The notes below the pieces were generated by a model. It ran no database searches. It saw nothing but the letters and a program-made list of their open reading frames with translations, and was not told where the DNA came from. From an uncultured Woeseia sp. (GTDB lineage Bacteria; Pseudomonadota; Gammaproteobacteria; Steroidobacterales; Woeseiaceae), in assembly GCA_937925605.1 (NCBI GenBank), contig CALALV010000169.1, forward strand, positions 1 to 64,000: a stretch of DNA of 64,000 bases, read 5' to 3'. The position numbers and the translations under genes are program-made. This document shows, piece by piece, positions 8,855-18,086 of the stretch (the stretch's first letter is position 1; each line of letters opens with the position of its first letter).

Positions 8855-9122
8855 CCGGGAGTCAGCGGGGATCGTGCCCGCGGGCGGGCGGGTTGCCTAT
8901 ACGTAAAGACCGCGGGGCCGCCGCACCGGACGCGCCGCTGTGGCCCGGTTCGTCGCCGTTGCCCGTAGCAATGCGGCTTCGCGAACGCGCGGAGCCCGAC
9001 CGGCACAGGCCGGGGTATCGCCGGCAGCGCGATCCGCAGGATGCGGGACGGGCGGCACATTCCGGTATCCGGAGAATTGCCGGTGATGCATCCACCGGCG
9101 CCGGGATGGAGATATCGCTTCG

Positions 9123-9641
9123 CTACTGCTGTTCCAGGTTGCGAAGTACGGCGGCGTCTATCTGCGCGGCGATATCGTCCGCCGGGTTGCGGCTGAGCTC
9201 GTCGTCGATGATCGCCGAGATCTCGGGTCCTGCCATCCGGTTCCGGACGGTCGCCCAGAACGCGCGCCCGTAGCGGCTGCTGAAGTACTTGAGCGCGGTG
9301 GACCTCGGCACGCTCTCGCATTCCCTGAAGATACCGATCTCGACGTAGTAGCATTCCCGCGCGTACTGGTCGAGTACCTGCGACAGGAACAGGTTCAGCT
9401 GCCAGCGTTCCGTAGCGGCCAGGGTCTCGGGCGCCTCGTTCGCTTTCGTGAAGGTCGCCGCCAGCTCCGGGCCGAGAGCCTGCTGATCCAGCTCGAACAG
9501 GTTGTTGTTGACGTCCGCGCTGAGCTGCGCCCGCGCTATGGTCTCGACGATCTCGACTTCCTTGTAGACGAGGAAGAGGCCCAGCAGGACGGCCAGCAGC
9601 CCGACCGTGTCGATGGTTTCTTTCCAGCTCTCTTTTTTCAT
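9123..9641 (-). CDS. Hypothetical single-pass membrane protein
   Basis: 172 residues. One N-terminal hydrophobic helix (about residues 13-26, VGLLAVLLGLFLVYKE), then a soluble helical region with a Cys-containing segment (ARECYYVEIGIFRECES). The start ATG 9641 is preceded by AGGGGTCGGCGC. It resembles the 17.6 kb protein in layout: short N-tail, one helix, then about 130 residues of amphipathic helix. I recognise no catalytic motif. The role is unknown; such proteins recur through this accessory stretch. Confidence 0.75.
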   Translation of the reverse strand: MKKESWKETIDTVGLLAVLLGLFLVYKEVEIVETIARAQLSADVNNNLFELDQQALGPELAATFTKANEAPETLAATERWQLNLFLSQVLDQYARECYYVEIGIFRECESVPRSTALKYFSSRYGRAFWATVRNRMAGPEISAIIDDELSRNPADDIAAQIDAAVLRNLEQQ

Positions 9642-9710
9642 GCGCCGACCCCTTTCGTGTGGCGACGAGTCAGTCTGTCGGTAGCAAATGTACGGTTATT
9701 TCGGGAGCGA

Positions 9711-10370
9711 CTATTCCGTTACTTCCAGGAATACCTCGGAGTTCGCAACGATGATGATGAAGCGCATGACTTGCTCATCCTGAAATGCGTGTTGCCCGAC
9801 CCCCATGTTGATCCTTCCCTGCCACCAACCGGCTCCGAGGTCCTCAGTGAATATAGCGGACGGGCCGATCTCGCTGTCACTCGCAACGTAGGGCATGTGG
9901 CCGGCGACCTCGCAGATCGTCGAACGGCATTCGACGTGCTCGACGGTAATGTGTGATGTCGCCTCGGTGTGCGAGATCGCCTGGACAATGCCACTTTCCA
10001 TCGCAGCAGCCCATGATTCGTCCCTCGCTTCGTTTCTGAAACGGTCGTGGACGAGGGACAACGGTGACGCATTCGAAGGCTCGCCGAACACGAAGTTGTA
10101 TTCCGGTGGCAGTCGCAACGGTTCCGGGCTGCTCGAGTCCGGGCTGGCAGGCACAGTCAGCAACGGGACTGCCGGATGGCTGGCATCAGGTGACCGGTGG
10201 GGGTCGCCGAGTTCCGCCTCGGGAAGTTCATCAGGACCGCCAGCGTTCACCGCGGCACCCGGCGCAGCTTCAACGCGAGGCCCTTGTTGCCTGCTGTCGT
10301 GCAGCAGGAAAAAGGACGTCGCGACAACGGCGACAGCCGCCAGCAAGACCAGTGCAGGCCGGCGATTCAT
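9711..10370 (-). CDS. Hypothetical exported protein with CRSTICEV motif
   Basis: 219 residues. N-terminal signal-anchor-like helix (about residues 6-23, ALVLLAAVAVVATSFFLL), then a low-complexity Pro/Ala/Ser-rich linker to about residue 95, then a globular domain with 'RDESWAAAMESGI', 'VECRSTICEVAG' and 'WWQGRINMG'. The paired cysteines in CRSTIC suggest a disulfide in the periplasm. Domains of this shape with V.CRST.C occur in many proteobacterial hypothetical proteins; no activity is known to me. It stands alone, convergent with nothing obvious. Confidence 0.75.
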   Translation of the reverse strand: MNRRPALVLLAAVAVVATSFFLLHDSRQQGPRVEAAPGAAVNAGGPDELPEAELGDPHRSPDASHPAVPLLTVPASPDSSSPEPLRLPPEYNFVFGEPSNASPLSLVHDRFRNEARDESWAAAMESGIVQAISHTEATSHITVEHVECRSTICEVAGHMPYVASDSEIGPSAIFTEDLGAGWWQGRINMGVGQHAFQDEQVMRFIIIVANSEVFLEVTE

Positions 10371-10763
10371 CCGCCGAGCTTCCGGATCCGGTCAGCCGTG
10401 TTCGGTCCTTCGGCCCCGACAAGCTTGCCATGTGGTGAGTGCATAGCGGCTAGTCTACTCCCGGACAGGTACGGTCATTGCCCGTCCACGCTGCGCGAGG
10501 CTGCAGTTGGAGTCTACGCTCGCGCGCGTTTGCCCGCTCAACAGCCTCAGAGAGAACCGCGCATTGCCATTCGAACCGGCATTGGCTCGCCTGTCGAACA
10601 GGCAGGAAAGCCGCTTGGCCAGTAGCCGACGGGGATCATGCTCCGCAATCGTTGCAAACTGGTATCGTGGCCGCAGGAATGTCGGCATCCCGGGCACGGC
10701 GCCAACGCCGGTCGCGTGTCCGGCGTTATTGCTGCGGGGGCTACCGCGCGGCGGAGCGGTCAG
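10371..10763. other. Intergenic region between the CRSTICEV protein and copA
   Basis: 393 bases holding two divergent promoters by position. I see no complete gene. I looked for a CueR-type elongated palindrome in front of the P-ATPase and did not find a convincing one. Confidence 0.45.
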
Positions 10764-12974
10764 ATGAATAAACACGAACACTGCTGCCACCACGGCGAAC
10801 AGGCCGAAGCGGCCGACGACGGCCGCTACGACAAGGTGCCGGACGGCTACACCGGCACGGTCTGGACCTGCCCGATGCACCCGCAGGTGCGGGACGTCAG
10901 CAACACCGGCTGCCCGATCTGCGGCATGGGCCTCGAACCCGAGAGCCCGGGCCTCGGCGAGGAGGACACGAGCGAGCTTGACGACATGCGGCGGCGCTTC
11001 TGGTTGAGCGCCGCGCTGACGCTGCCCCTGTTCCTGTACACGATGGGCGAGATGCTGCCCGGCTGGCATGCGGATTCTCTGCTGCCGCCGGCCTGGGCGC
11101 AGTGGGCGCAGCTCGCGCTCGCGGCGCCGGTCGTGCTGTGGGGCGGCTGGCCGTTCTTCGTGCGCGGCTGGCAGTCGGTCCGCACGTGGAACCTGAACAT
11201 GTTCACGCTGATTGCGCTCGGCGTCGGCGTGGCCTTCGTCTACTCGCTGGCGGCGACGGCCGTGCCGGGGCTGTTCCCGGCGTCGCTGAAAAATGCGGCC
11301 GGCGAGGTCGCCGTGTACTACGAGGCGGCGGCCGTGATCACGACGCTGGTCCTGCTCGGCCAGGTGCTGGAGCTCAAGGCACGCAGCCGTACCTCGGGCG
11401 CGCTGCGCGCGCTGCTCGAGCTCGCGCCGCCGACCGCGCGCCGCATCGGCGAGGACGGCGAGGAGACCGAGGTCTCGCTGGACGAGCTGGCCGCAGGCGA
11501 CCGGCTGCGCGTGAAACCGGGCGAGAAGATCCCGGTGGACGGCGAGGTCGTGGACGGGCGCAGCAGCGTCGACGAATCGATGGTCAGCGGCGAGCCGGTG
11601 CCGGTGGAAAAGGAGCAAGGCGACGAGGTGATCGGCGGCACGGTCAACGGCACGGGCAGCCTCGTCATGCGTGTCACGCGCACCGGTGACGACACGCTGC
11701 TCGCGCAGATCGTGCGCATGGTCGCGGAGGCGCAGCGCAGCCGCGCGCCGATCCAGCGGCTGGCCGACCAGGTCGCGGCCTGGTTCGTGCCGGCGGTGGT
11801 CGTCGTCGCGGTCATCACGTTCATCGCCTGGTGGGCGGTCGGGCCTGAGCCCGCGCTGGCGCTCGCGCTGGTCAACGCGGTGGCGGTGCTGATCATTGCC
11901 TGCCCCTGTGCGCTCGGGCTCGCGACGCCGATGTCGATCATGGTCGGCACCGGCCAGGGCGCGCAGCACGGCATCCTGATCAAGAACGCCGAGGCGCTGG
12001 AGACAATGGAGAAGGTCGACGTCGTGGTCGTCGACAAGACCGGGACGCTGACCGAGGGCCGGCCGCGGCTGGTCACGGTCGAGGTCAAGGGCGACAAGGA
12101 CGAGGCCGAACTGCTCGCGCTGGTCGCCGCGGTCGAGCGCGCGAGCGAGCACCCGCTCGCGGAGGCGATCGTTGCCGGCGCGAAGGAGCGCGGCATCGGG
12201 ATACCGGACGCGGAGGACTTCGCGTCGGTCACGGGCGAGGGCGTCGAGGCGCGCGTCGACGGCCGGCGAGTGGCGATCGGCAATGCGCGCCTGCTGAAGC
12301 GGGTAGGCGCTTCGAGTGATGCTCTCGCCGAGGCGGCGGAAAGCTATCGCAGCAAGGGCCAGACGGTCATGTTCGTCGCGGTCGACGGCGAGGCGGTGGG
12401 GCTCATCGGCGTCGCGGACCCTATTAAAGAAACGACGCCGCAGGCGATCCGCCGCCTGCACGAGGCAGGCCTGCGCATCGTCATGCTGACCGGCGACAGC
12501 GAGAGCACGGCGAAGGCGGTGGCTGCCGAGATCGGCATAGACGACGTGCAGGCCGACGTGTCGCCGGAGGACAAGCACCGCGTCGTGCGCGAGCTGCGCG
12601 AGGCGGGCCACGTCGTCGCGATGGCAGGCGACGGGATCAACGACGCGCCGGCGCTGGCCGAGGCGGACGTCGGCATCGCGATGGGCACGGGTACGGACGT
12701 CGCGATGGAAAGCGCGGGCGTCACGCTGGTGAAGGGCGACCTGCTGGGCGTCTATCGCGCGCGCTCCTTGAGCCGCGCGACGATGAAGAACATCCGCCAG
12801 AACCTGTTCTTCGCGTTCGCCTACAACACGGCCGGCATCCCGGTCGCGGCCGGCGTGCTGTACCCGGTGTTCGGCTGGCTGCTGAGCCCGATGCTGGCGG
12901 CGGCGGCGATGAGTTTGAGCTCGGTGTCGGTGATCGGGAATGCGTTGCGGCTGCGGCGGGTGGAGTTGGGCTGA
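10764..12974 (+). CDS. copA: Copper/silver-translocating P-type ATPase (CopA/SilP-like)
   Basis: 736 residues from ATG 10764. It pumps Cu(I)/Ag(I) out of the cytoplasm using ATP. The N-terminus has a His/Cys tail (HEHCCHHG) and a heavy-metal-binding domain, WTCPMHPQVRDVSNTGCPIC (C36 onward), instead of a ferredoxin-like CxxC domain. Then eight membrane helices with the transport motif C380-P-C382 (IIACPCALGLATP), phosphatase loop SGEPVPVEK, phosphorylation site DKTGT at D424, nucleotide motif SEHPLAEA, and GDGINDAPAL. Helix 7-8 signature residues YN and MSLSS near the C-terminus fit the Cu+ class (1B-1). Longer upstream frame lacks family sequence. Its last codons recur at 13.9 kb. Confidence 0.95.
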   Translation: MNKHEHCCHHGEQAEAADDGRYDKVPDGYTGTVWTCPMHPQVRDVSNTGCPICGMGLEPESPGLGEEDTSELDDMRRRFWLSAALTLPLFLYTMGEMLPGWHADSLLPPAWAQWAQLALAAPVVLWGGWPFFVRGWQSVRTWNLNMFTLIALGVGVAFVYSLAATAVPGLFPASLKNAAGEVAVYYEAAAVITTLVLLGQVLELKARSRTSGALRALLELAPPTARRIGEDGEETEVSLDELAAGDRLRVKPGEKIPVDGEVVDGRSSVDESMVSGEPVPVEKEQGDEVIGGTVNGTGSLVMRVTRTGDDTLLAQIVRMVAEAQRSRAPIQRLADQVAAWFVPAVVVVAVITFIAWWAVGPEPALALALVNAVAVLIIACPCALGLATPMSIMVGTGQGAQHGILIKNAEALETMEKVDVVVVDKTGTLTEGRPRLVTVEVKGDKDEAELLALVAAVERASEHPLAEAIVAGAKERGIGIPDAEDFASVTGEGVEARVDGRRVAIGNARLLKRVGASSDALAEAAESYRSKGQTVMFVAVDGEAVGLIGVADPIKETTPQAIRRLHEAGLRIVMLTGDSESTAKAVAAEIGIDDVQADVSPEDKHRVVRELREAGHVVAMAGDGINDAPALAEADVGIAMGTGTDVAMESAGVTLVKGDLLGVYRARSLSRATMKNIRQNLFFAFAYNTAGIPVAAGVLYPVFGWLLSPMLAAAAMSLSSVSVIGNALRLRRVELG

Positions 12975-12996
12975 GCGGGCGGCCAGGAGGCGGGAC

Positions 12997-13737
12997 TTAC
13001 AGGTTGCTCTCGATCCGGTCGATCGTCGCATCGAGCAGTGTCTCGGCGCGATCGAATGCCCGCAGCATGTCGTCCTGGATCCAGTATTTCTGGACGAGGA
13101 TATTCTGGAACTCGGGCGTCGCGACCATCGCCGCGTGGTCGAAATCGCGTTCGAGCTCGAGCTCGATCAATGTCGATTCCTCTTCGCTGCTGCCGGGCTT
13201 GGGCGCGGATACCGCCGATATCTCGGGCAGGTAACCATGCTCTCTCAGGTAGGGCATCATCACTTCGAAGAAGAAGTCGTAATCCTGCTCTCTCAAGGCC
13301 TCGGCCCGTTGTATCTCCGACGGCCAGTCGGCCAGGGTTTGCCGCAGCGCATCGTCGCCGATAATGGATAATTCGCCGCCGAACACCAGGGAGTTGAGGG
13401 CGCCCGTCGAGAAGCGGGACTGGCTGTCCCACCAGGTCAGGTCGCCGAGAATGCGGTTCACCTCGGCATCGGCCAACGGCTCGGCGCCGGAGGCTACCGA
13501 CCGCAGGAGCCTGCGGTTGCTTCGCTGGACGTCGAGGTGAAAGTTCCTGCCGGCCTCGATGCTGGCTTTCGATTTTCGAAAATCGTCCAGCAGCGCAACC
13601 AGAATTTCCCGCTCCCTGGTCTGCTCGCCGCGTTCCTGCCACCAGGCATCGATGGCGAAGGCAAGCAGGATACTGCCTACGATGGCGGCTGCTTCTACCC
13701 CGGTGCGTGCCCAGGCAATTCGTCGGGTATTCTTCAT
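12997..13737 (-). CDS. DUF6090-like single-pass membrane protein
   Basis: 246 residues. N-terminal helix about residues 13-31 (VEAAAIVGSILLAFAIDAWW) followed by charged QERGEQTREREILVALLDDF, then a long helical soluble part. The order 'hydrophobic helix, D-x-W, then R/E-rich helix with L..L' is shared with the proteins at 16.1 kb and 26.2 kb, so these are distant paralogues. Function unknown for the family. The gene lies between copA and a repeat of the copA 3' end at 13.9 kb. Confidence 0.8.
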   Translation of the reverse strand: MKNTRRIAWARTGVEAAAIVGSILLAFAIDAWWQERGEQTREREILVALLDDFRKSKASIEAGRNFHLDVQRSNRRLLRSVASGAEPLADAEVNRILGDLTWWDSQSRFSTGALNSLVFGGELSIIGDDALRQTLADWPSEIQRAEALREQDYDFFFEVMMPYLREHGYLPEISAVSAPKPGSSEEESTLIELELERDFDHAAMVATPEFQNILVQKYWIQDDMLRAFDRAETLLDATIDRIESNL

Positions 13738-13913
13738 CCTGGATCAGTGCCTTGTCGCTGTTCGCAGCATGCCGGGCGCGGCCGTTCCGGAGCAGTCTAG
13801 CTCACTGTCTGCGATCGCGTAAGAACGAGGCACCGGGTCACGCGTGTCGGCACCGGTCATGCCCGGCCAGGCTTGCCTGCGCGTGATGTCGATCCAGCGG
13901 ACTGGCGAGTGAG

Positions 13914-14000
13914 ATGGAGCGGGCCGCGGCGGCGATGAGCCTGAGCTCGGTGTCTGTGATCGGGAATGCGTTGCGGCTGCGGCCGATGGAGCTCGGCTGA
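13914..14000 (+). pseudogene. Fragment repeating the 3' end of a copA-like gene
   Basis: A 28-codon in-frame stretch ending in TGA encodes AAAAMSLSSVSVIGNALRL, almost identical to the last residues of the CopA encoded at 12891-12974. DNA identity across the shared part is high, with differences mostly at third positions, so it was probably derived from this or a closely related P-ATPase gene. No upstream P-ATPase sequence is attached. Confidence 0.75.
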
Positions 14001-14073
14001 ACCGGGCCCCGGATGGCGAAGACGGCCCGGCGATGCCGGCTCTCGCGGGACGGCAACGCGTGGACTTCGCCCG

Positions 14074-14550
14074 TTACTGCGGGTCCGTCGGCACCGAGTT
14101 CCAGATGTCCACGACGTTCTTCCACTCGCCGGCGGCGTCCTTCTTCCAGACCGTTACGACTTTTCCGCGAATCGTGATCGGTTCGCCGTTCTCGTCGTCG
14201 AACGTGATCTCGTTGCGCTCGATCATGTAGGCCATGTCCCCGGCCTCTGCGACGTACGCGCTTTCCGGCTCCCAGGTAATCCGGAAGCCGGGGATGGCCG
14301 ACGCCGCCTGCACGTAACTGCGGATGGCTGCCTTGCCTTCGATGATCGGCGAGTCCGGCGGGAGCATCACGGCGTCGTCGTCCCAGTGAGCCACGATCGC
14401 GTCGATGTCGCCCGAGTTGACGATGGCCGACCAGTCCCGGCTCAGCTGCATCAGGCGTTCTTTCTCGGCAGCGATGTCGACCGTGTCCAGCGTGCACGCG
14501 GCCAGCAGCAGGCCGGCGGCAAAGCAGAGTGCTGCGTTGGATCTGTGCAT
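14074..14550 (-). CDS. DUF4440/NTF2-like lipoprotein
   Basis: 158 residues from ATG 14550. A lipoprotein signal with lipobox LLLAAC at about residues 13-18 precedes a SnoaL/DUF4440 fold: MQLSRDWSAIVNSGDIDAIV, DDAVMLPPDSPIIEGKAAI, and a C-terminal 'KVVTVWKKDAAGEWKNVVDIWN', the usual end of the fold. Family members bind small molecules or are structural; no active residue can be claimed. A close duplicate lies at 18.1-18.6 kb with a different C-terminus. Longer upstream frame lacks a signal peptide and was rejected. Confidence 0.88.
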   Translation of the reverse strand: MHRSNAALCFAAGLLLAACTLDTVDIAAEKERLMQLSRDWSAIVNSGDIDAIVAHWDDDAVMLPPDSPIIEGKAAIRSYVQAASAIPGFRITWEPESAYVAEAGDMAYMIERNEITFDDENGEPITIRGKVVTVWKKDAAGEWKNVVDIWNSVPTDPQ

Positions 14551-14837
14551 GGGCGTCTCCTGTGACTCAACGGGTCCGGCGGCAAAAGTCGGGTCGTTGC
14601 CTGCAGGCAATTGGCCTGCGCATGGAGCCGGCCGCAGGCGGGCGATGCCGAAAGCGAAGGCGATAGTGTGCCCGGGGCGGCGCTGTACCAGGTAGCACCG
14701 ACCTGACCGAACTCGCACTGCGCCGTCGGCGACGGGAACGCCAGCCTCGCAACACGACCGGTCGTTCCGCCATTTCTGGTAACACGTTGCCGGTCCCCCG
14801 ACAGGCTTTCGTACGTCCAGAGGATATACTCCGACGC

Positions 14838-15980
14838 ATGGCATACATAACGCCGATCGGCTACCTGGGCCTTGCAGCCATCGCGATGTGCTGGTCGCTG
14901 GCCGTGGTGCTGTACCGCGTCGCGCCGCCCGGCAGTGCCGGGCGAAAACTGGCTGCGCTGCTCGTGCTGGAAGGGCTGGTCCTAGGCACGGCCGGTTTCC
15001 CCGAAATGGTCTTGGGCTGGGAGCGATCAAACGCGCTCTACGAGCGCCTTGCCTGGCTGGACCCGCTGAGTTTCTCTCTGCACCATCTCGCCGACGGCGG
15101 CATGATCGCGCTGTATCCGCCGTTCCTCGCGGCCGCGCTGGCGACCGGCCTGACCCGGGCGTTCGGTAAGAAGAACTGGCGCATCCTGTTCGCGATACTA
15201 GGTGTTTCACTCGGTGCCGGCACGATGGTGACGAGGGCGCTCTGGGAGTCGACGCTCGGCAGCGCCTTGCTGTACGTCACGCTCATGCTGCTGTTCGGGT
15301 ACGCATTGATCGCCTCGATCGACGCATGGCGTAAGGCCAGGCCCGGGATCGCCAGGACGCGTGCCGGCGTGTTCGCAAGCGCCTTCGGCATCCGCGACCT
15401 CTGCTGGGGGTTCACCTACGGCGCCTCGTTCTACATGATCGCAAGCGGCAACATGAGCCCCGAGTCCGGCCTGTTCTGGGGAGTCAAGTTCGTATACGCG
15501 CTCGGCACGCTGCTCGCCGTGCCGCTGATCGCCTACGGCGTGCTGCGCGCCCACCTGTTCGACATCGACCTGCGCATTCGCTGGACCATCAAGCAATCGA
15601 CGCTGGCCGCGCTGATCGTCGCGTTCATCTTCCTGGTCTCGGAAGGCGTCAGCACGTTTCTGTCGGCCGAGTTCGGCAACCTGGCGGGGCTGCTCGCCGC
15701 GGCGGTGGTCATCTTCTTCCTGACGCCGCTGCAGCAGTTCGCCGAGCGCATCGCGAGCACGGCCATGCCGAACACGAGGAACACGCCGGAGTACGCCGCG
15801 TTCCGCAAGCTGCAGGTCTACGAAGCCGCCGTGATCGATGCGCTGAGCAAGCACGGCATCTCGGCGAAGGAGCGCAAGCTGCTCGCGCACCTGCGCGAGT
15901 CGCTGGGCATTTCAGCGGCGGATGCCGAGGCGATCGAGCGGGAGTTGCAGTCGGGTGGCGAGGCCGCCGCGGCTGCCTGA
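14838..15980 (+). CDS. Multi-pass membrane protein resembling a 7TM histidine-kinase N-terminal domain
   Basis: 380 residues. About nine hydrophobic segments, with YGVLRAHLFDIDLRIRWTIK, a motif typical of the last part of 7TM sensor regions of histidine kinases (Y.ilr.rlfdid). No HisKA, HATPase or GGDEF domain follows: the C-terminus is a charged helix 'YEAAVIDALSKHGISAKERKLLAHL', resembling a response-regulator-like or Fis-like helical tail. TATACT lies seven bases before the ATG, which would fit a leaderless transcript. A sensor without its own kinase is an inference. Confidence 0.75.
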   Translation: MAYITPIGYLGLAAIAMCWSLAVVLYRVAPPGSAGRKLAALLVLEGLVLGTAGFPEMVLGWERSNALYERLAWLDPLSFSLHHLADGGMIALYPPFLAAALATGLTRAFGKKNWRILFAILGVSLGAGTMVTRALWESTLGSALLYVTLMLLFGYALIASIDAWRKARPGIARTRAGVFASAFGIRDLCWGFTYGASFYMIASGNMSPESGLFWGVKFVYALGTLLAVPLIAYGVLRAHLFDIDLRIRWTIKQSTLAALIVAFIFLVSEGVSTFLSAEFGNLAGLLAAAVVIFFLTPLQQFAERIASTAMPNTRNTPEYAAFRKLQVYEAAVIDALSKHGISAKERKLLAHLRESLGISAADAEAIERELQSGGEAAAAA

Positions 15981-15990
15981 GCCCGACCAC

Positions 15991-16026
15991 GGCATCGCGA
16001 TGGGCACCGGCACCGACGTGGCGATC
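15991..16026 (+). pseudogene. Short fragment resembling a P-type ATPase (GIAMGTGTDVA)
   Basis: Encodes GIAMGTGTDVAI, the conserved block just after GDGINDAP in Cu+ P-ATPases; copA in this window has GIAMGTGTDVAM at the corresponding place. Only about 12 codons match, and the flanks do not. It lies 2 kb downstream of the C-terminal fragment, the reverse of gene order, so the two are separate scraps. The motif is highly conserved, so the donor is uncertain. Confidence 0.5.
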
Positions 16027-16146
16027 ACGACTGCTTCAATGGTCGGTGCAACACGACGTGCCGCAAGGTCGCTTCGAACAAGAATATCCGTGCCTGCGCA
16101 TCAGCGCGAGCGCACGGCCTGAGTGCCGATCGAGGGAGTACTGCCG

Positions 16147-16884
16147 ATGGCGATTCTGACCAGGGACAAGCTCGCTTCCTACGGCGTCGAGCTGCTCGTG
16201 GTGGTATTCGGCATCCTGATTGCCTTCCAGGTAGACGAGTGGCGCGAGGACCGCCAGCGGAGCCGCAACCTGGACGCGGCACTGAACCGGCTGGCCGAAG
16301 AGACGGCCGGGAACCTGCAATACTGCGAGCAGATAATCCCCGTCCAGGCGCAGCATGCGCAATCGGTACTGACGGTCGCGCGGGTCCTGAACGACGGCCG
16401 GCTGGACGACGAGGACGTCGAGGCGTTCGAAGCCGGGCTGACGAGGGTCGGCTATGTCACCGGCGGTCCGTACTCGACGTCGGTCGCTGCGGAAATGATC
16501 GCCACCGGCCTGCTGAAAGACCTGGACAACGCGGAGCTCCGCAATCGAGTTGCCGAACTGCCGGTCTGGATTGACGGCGTCCGCAACTGGGACCACGAAT
16601 ACCGCAATTCCCTGGGCGCGGCGGTTGCCGAAGTTGCCGAGGCGGTGGATCTGGAGCTTCCGGACGACTTCGAGATGCCCGCGTACACAGAGGGTCCGGC
16701 CACGGGATTCGAAGACAGCATTCGCGTCAGGTACGTGTTCGAGGAACTCGTTGCCAATCGAAGCTTGAAGAACGTCTTCATCGAGGCGGCGGACACCCAT
16801 CTCGACATGTGGCGCAATCACCAGGGCGTGTGCCGGAAGCTCGAGGGAATCCGGGCGTCACTGAGCGCGATGAACCGGCGCTGA
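16147..16884 (+). CDS. DUF6090-like single-pass membrane protein
   Basis: 245 residues from ATG 16147, preceded by GAGGGAG at good spacing. The N-terminal helix (YGVELLVVVFGILIAFQVDEW) is followed by RedRQRSRNLDAALNRLAEE, the same 'helix, D-x-W, R-rich helix' layout as the 13 kb and 26 kb proteins. The remainder is acidic and helical. Function unknown. It is one of several such proteins in this accessory stretch. Confidence 0.82.
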   Translation: MAILTRDKLASYGVELLVVVFGILIAFQVDEWREDRQRSRNLDAALNRLAEETAGNLQYCEQIIPVQAQHAQSVLTVARVLNDGRLDDEDVEAFEAGLTRVGYVTGGPYSTSVAAEMIATGLLKDLDNAELRNRVAELPVWIDGVRNWDHEYRNSLGAAVAEVAEAVDLELPDDFEMPAYTEGPATGFEDSIRVRYVFEELVANRSLKNVFIEAADTHLDMWRNHQGVCRKLEGIRASLSAMNRR

Positions 16885-16923
16885 GGCGCCACCGGCGCAT
16901 GCGGGCGTCAGCCCGGCGATGCG

Positions 16924-17457
16924 CTACTGCCCTTCCGCCTCCCGGGTCGCGTCATCGTGACCCACCCGGGAGGCGTGGTGATGCCATACGCGCCAGCCAT
17001 CGTCTGCACGCCTGAAGACGAAGGTGCGACGGTTGTTGAGCGCAGGCCCCAGGACGAAGCTTACGATGGCCACGTCGCCATGCTCGTCGACGGTGAGCGA
17101 CTGCGGGTCTATGCGCAGCACGCCGCGTCCCGAAGCTTCGCGGCCGCGGAAGAACACGTTGAACGCGGCGAGGATTTCCTCGCGGCCGTCCAGCCGGCCG
17201 GGCCCGAACGTGCCGAAGACCCTCGGCAGGAAGGCCGTCGCGTCGTCGGTCCACATCCGGTTGAAGCAATCCTGATCGAGCCGGGAGAACGCGTACAGAA
17301 ATCGCCTTGCGGCCGCCTCGGCGCCCAGGGCGGGATCCGGCGGACAGGCCAGATCGGCTATTGCGGACTCGGCGCCGGCCTCGTCGGGCTGCGCCGTCTC
17401 CGGCGAGCAAAGGCAAAGCGCCAGGGCGACGAGAAGGCAGATTTTCGTTTGACTCAT
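16924..17457 (-). CDS. Exported SnoaL/DUF4440-like protein
   Basis: 177 residues with a signal peptide (LLVALALCLCSPETA). The mature domain has the NTF2-like pattern: AAARRFLYAFSRLDQDCFNRMW near its start, 'EEILAAFNVFF' in the middle and 'WRVWHHHAS' at the end. Proteins of this class often act as ketosteroid-isomerase-like enzymes or as immunity-like binding proteins; nothing here identifies the ligand. It is not a close copy of the two lipoproteins at 14 and 18 kb. Confidence 0.82.
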   Translation of the reverse strand: MSQTKICLLVALALCLCSPETAQPDEAGAESAIADLACPPDPALGAEAAARRFLYAFSRLDQDCFNRMWTDDATAFLPRVFGTFGPGRLDGREEILAAFNVFFRGREASGRGVLRIDPQSLTVDEHGDVAIVSFVLGPALNNRRTFVFRRADDGWRVWHHHASRVGHDDATREAEGQ

Positions 17458-17592
17458 GTCCCGGGTTTCCTCGCGAGTACCCGCGTCGGATCACTAGCGA
17501 TCCGGATTATGCCGGACCTGCTTAGGTCGACTCCCGGCGCGCTAAGAAACCGGACGGCGGGCGACGGTTGCACGTGGCTGCCGGGAAGCGCG

Positions 17593-18048
17593 CTACTCCC
17601 TGCCAGCAGTCTGCAGGACCGCCTTTTCGAATGTATCTTCGATCGGTTCGAACTCGAAGCCGAGAGACTCCCAATAGGGAAGCCAGCGGACTGCCGTATT
17701 GATGAACCCCCGTGCTGTCCTTTCGTCCAGGTAACCTCGCTTGTACAGGATGTACTGACTCCTCATTCTGTTTATCACAGAGAGTTCCCACATTCGCAGC
17801 CTGTAAAGCTCCAGGGCCGTCAGGGTTTCAATTCCCTCCGTTTGAGCTTTGACCCGGATTTCCGGCAACGAGTCAGACAGGGCCATCGCCGTCTGTGCGA
17901 CCTGCATCTGTTCGAGTCGCCCCACCATCGAGTCGGTTTCTGCAAGGTGTTGAGTCTGCCGGAGCTCATACACGAGCAACGCGATTCCAAGCAGGACGCC
18001 GAAGTTTGCAACCAGGGTGAGCCAGCTGTTCAGCTTCTCGGTATTCAT
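17593..18048 (-). CDS. Hypothetical single-pass membrane protein
   Basis: 151 residues from ATG 18048, with AGGAG six to seven bases before it. N-terminal helix WLTLVANFGVLLGIALLVYELRQ then a helical soluble part rich in Met/Arg ending in FEKAVLQTAGRE. The 'LL.GI.LLVYEL.Q' pattern is similar to the 9.1 kb protein (LLGLFLVYKEVEI), so both may belong to one family. No known function. Confidence 0.75.
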   Translation of the reverse strand: MNTEKLNSWLTLVANFGVLLGIALLVYELRQTQHLAETDSMVGRLEQMQVAQTAMALSDSLPEIRVKAQTEGIETLTALELYRLRMWELSVINRMRSQYILYKRGYLDERTARGFINTAVRWLPYWESLGFEFEPIEDTFEKAVLQTAGRE

Positions 18049-18086
18049 TGCACAGCTCCTGATCTGCCGGAACGGATGCGCACAGG

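Noticed and set aside
10455..13031. Open frame of 858 codons on the minus strand across copA
   Set aside because: Antisense to copA; His/Arg-rich shadow of GC-rich codons.
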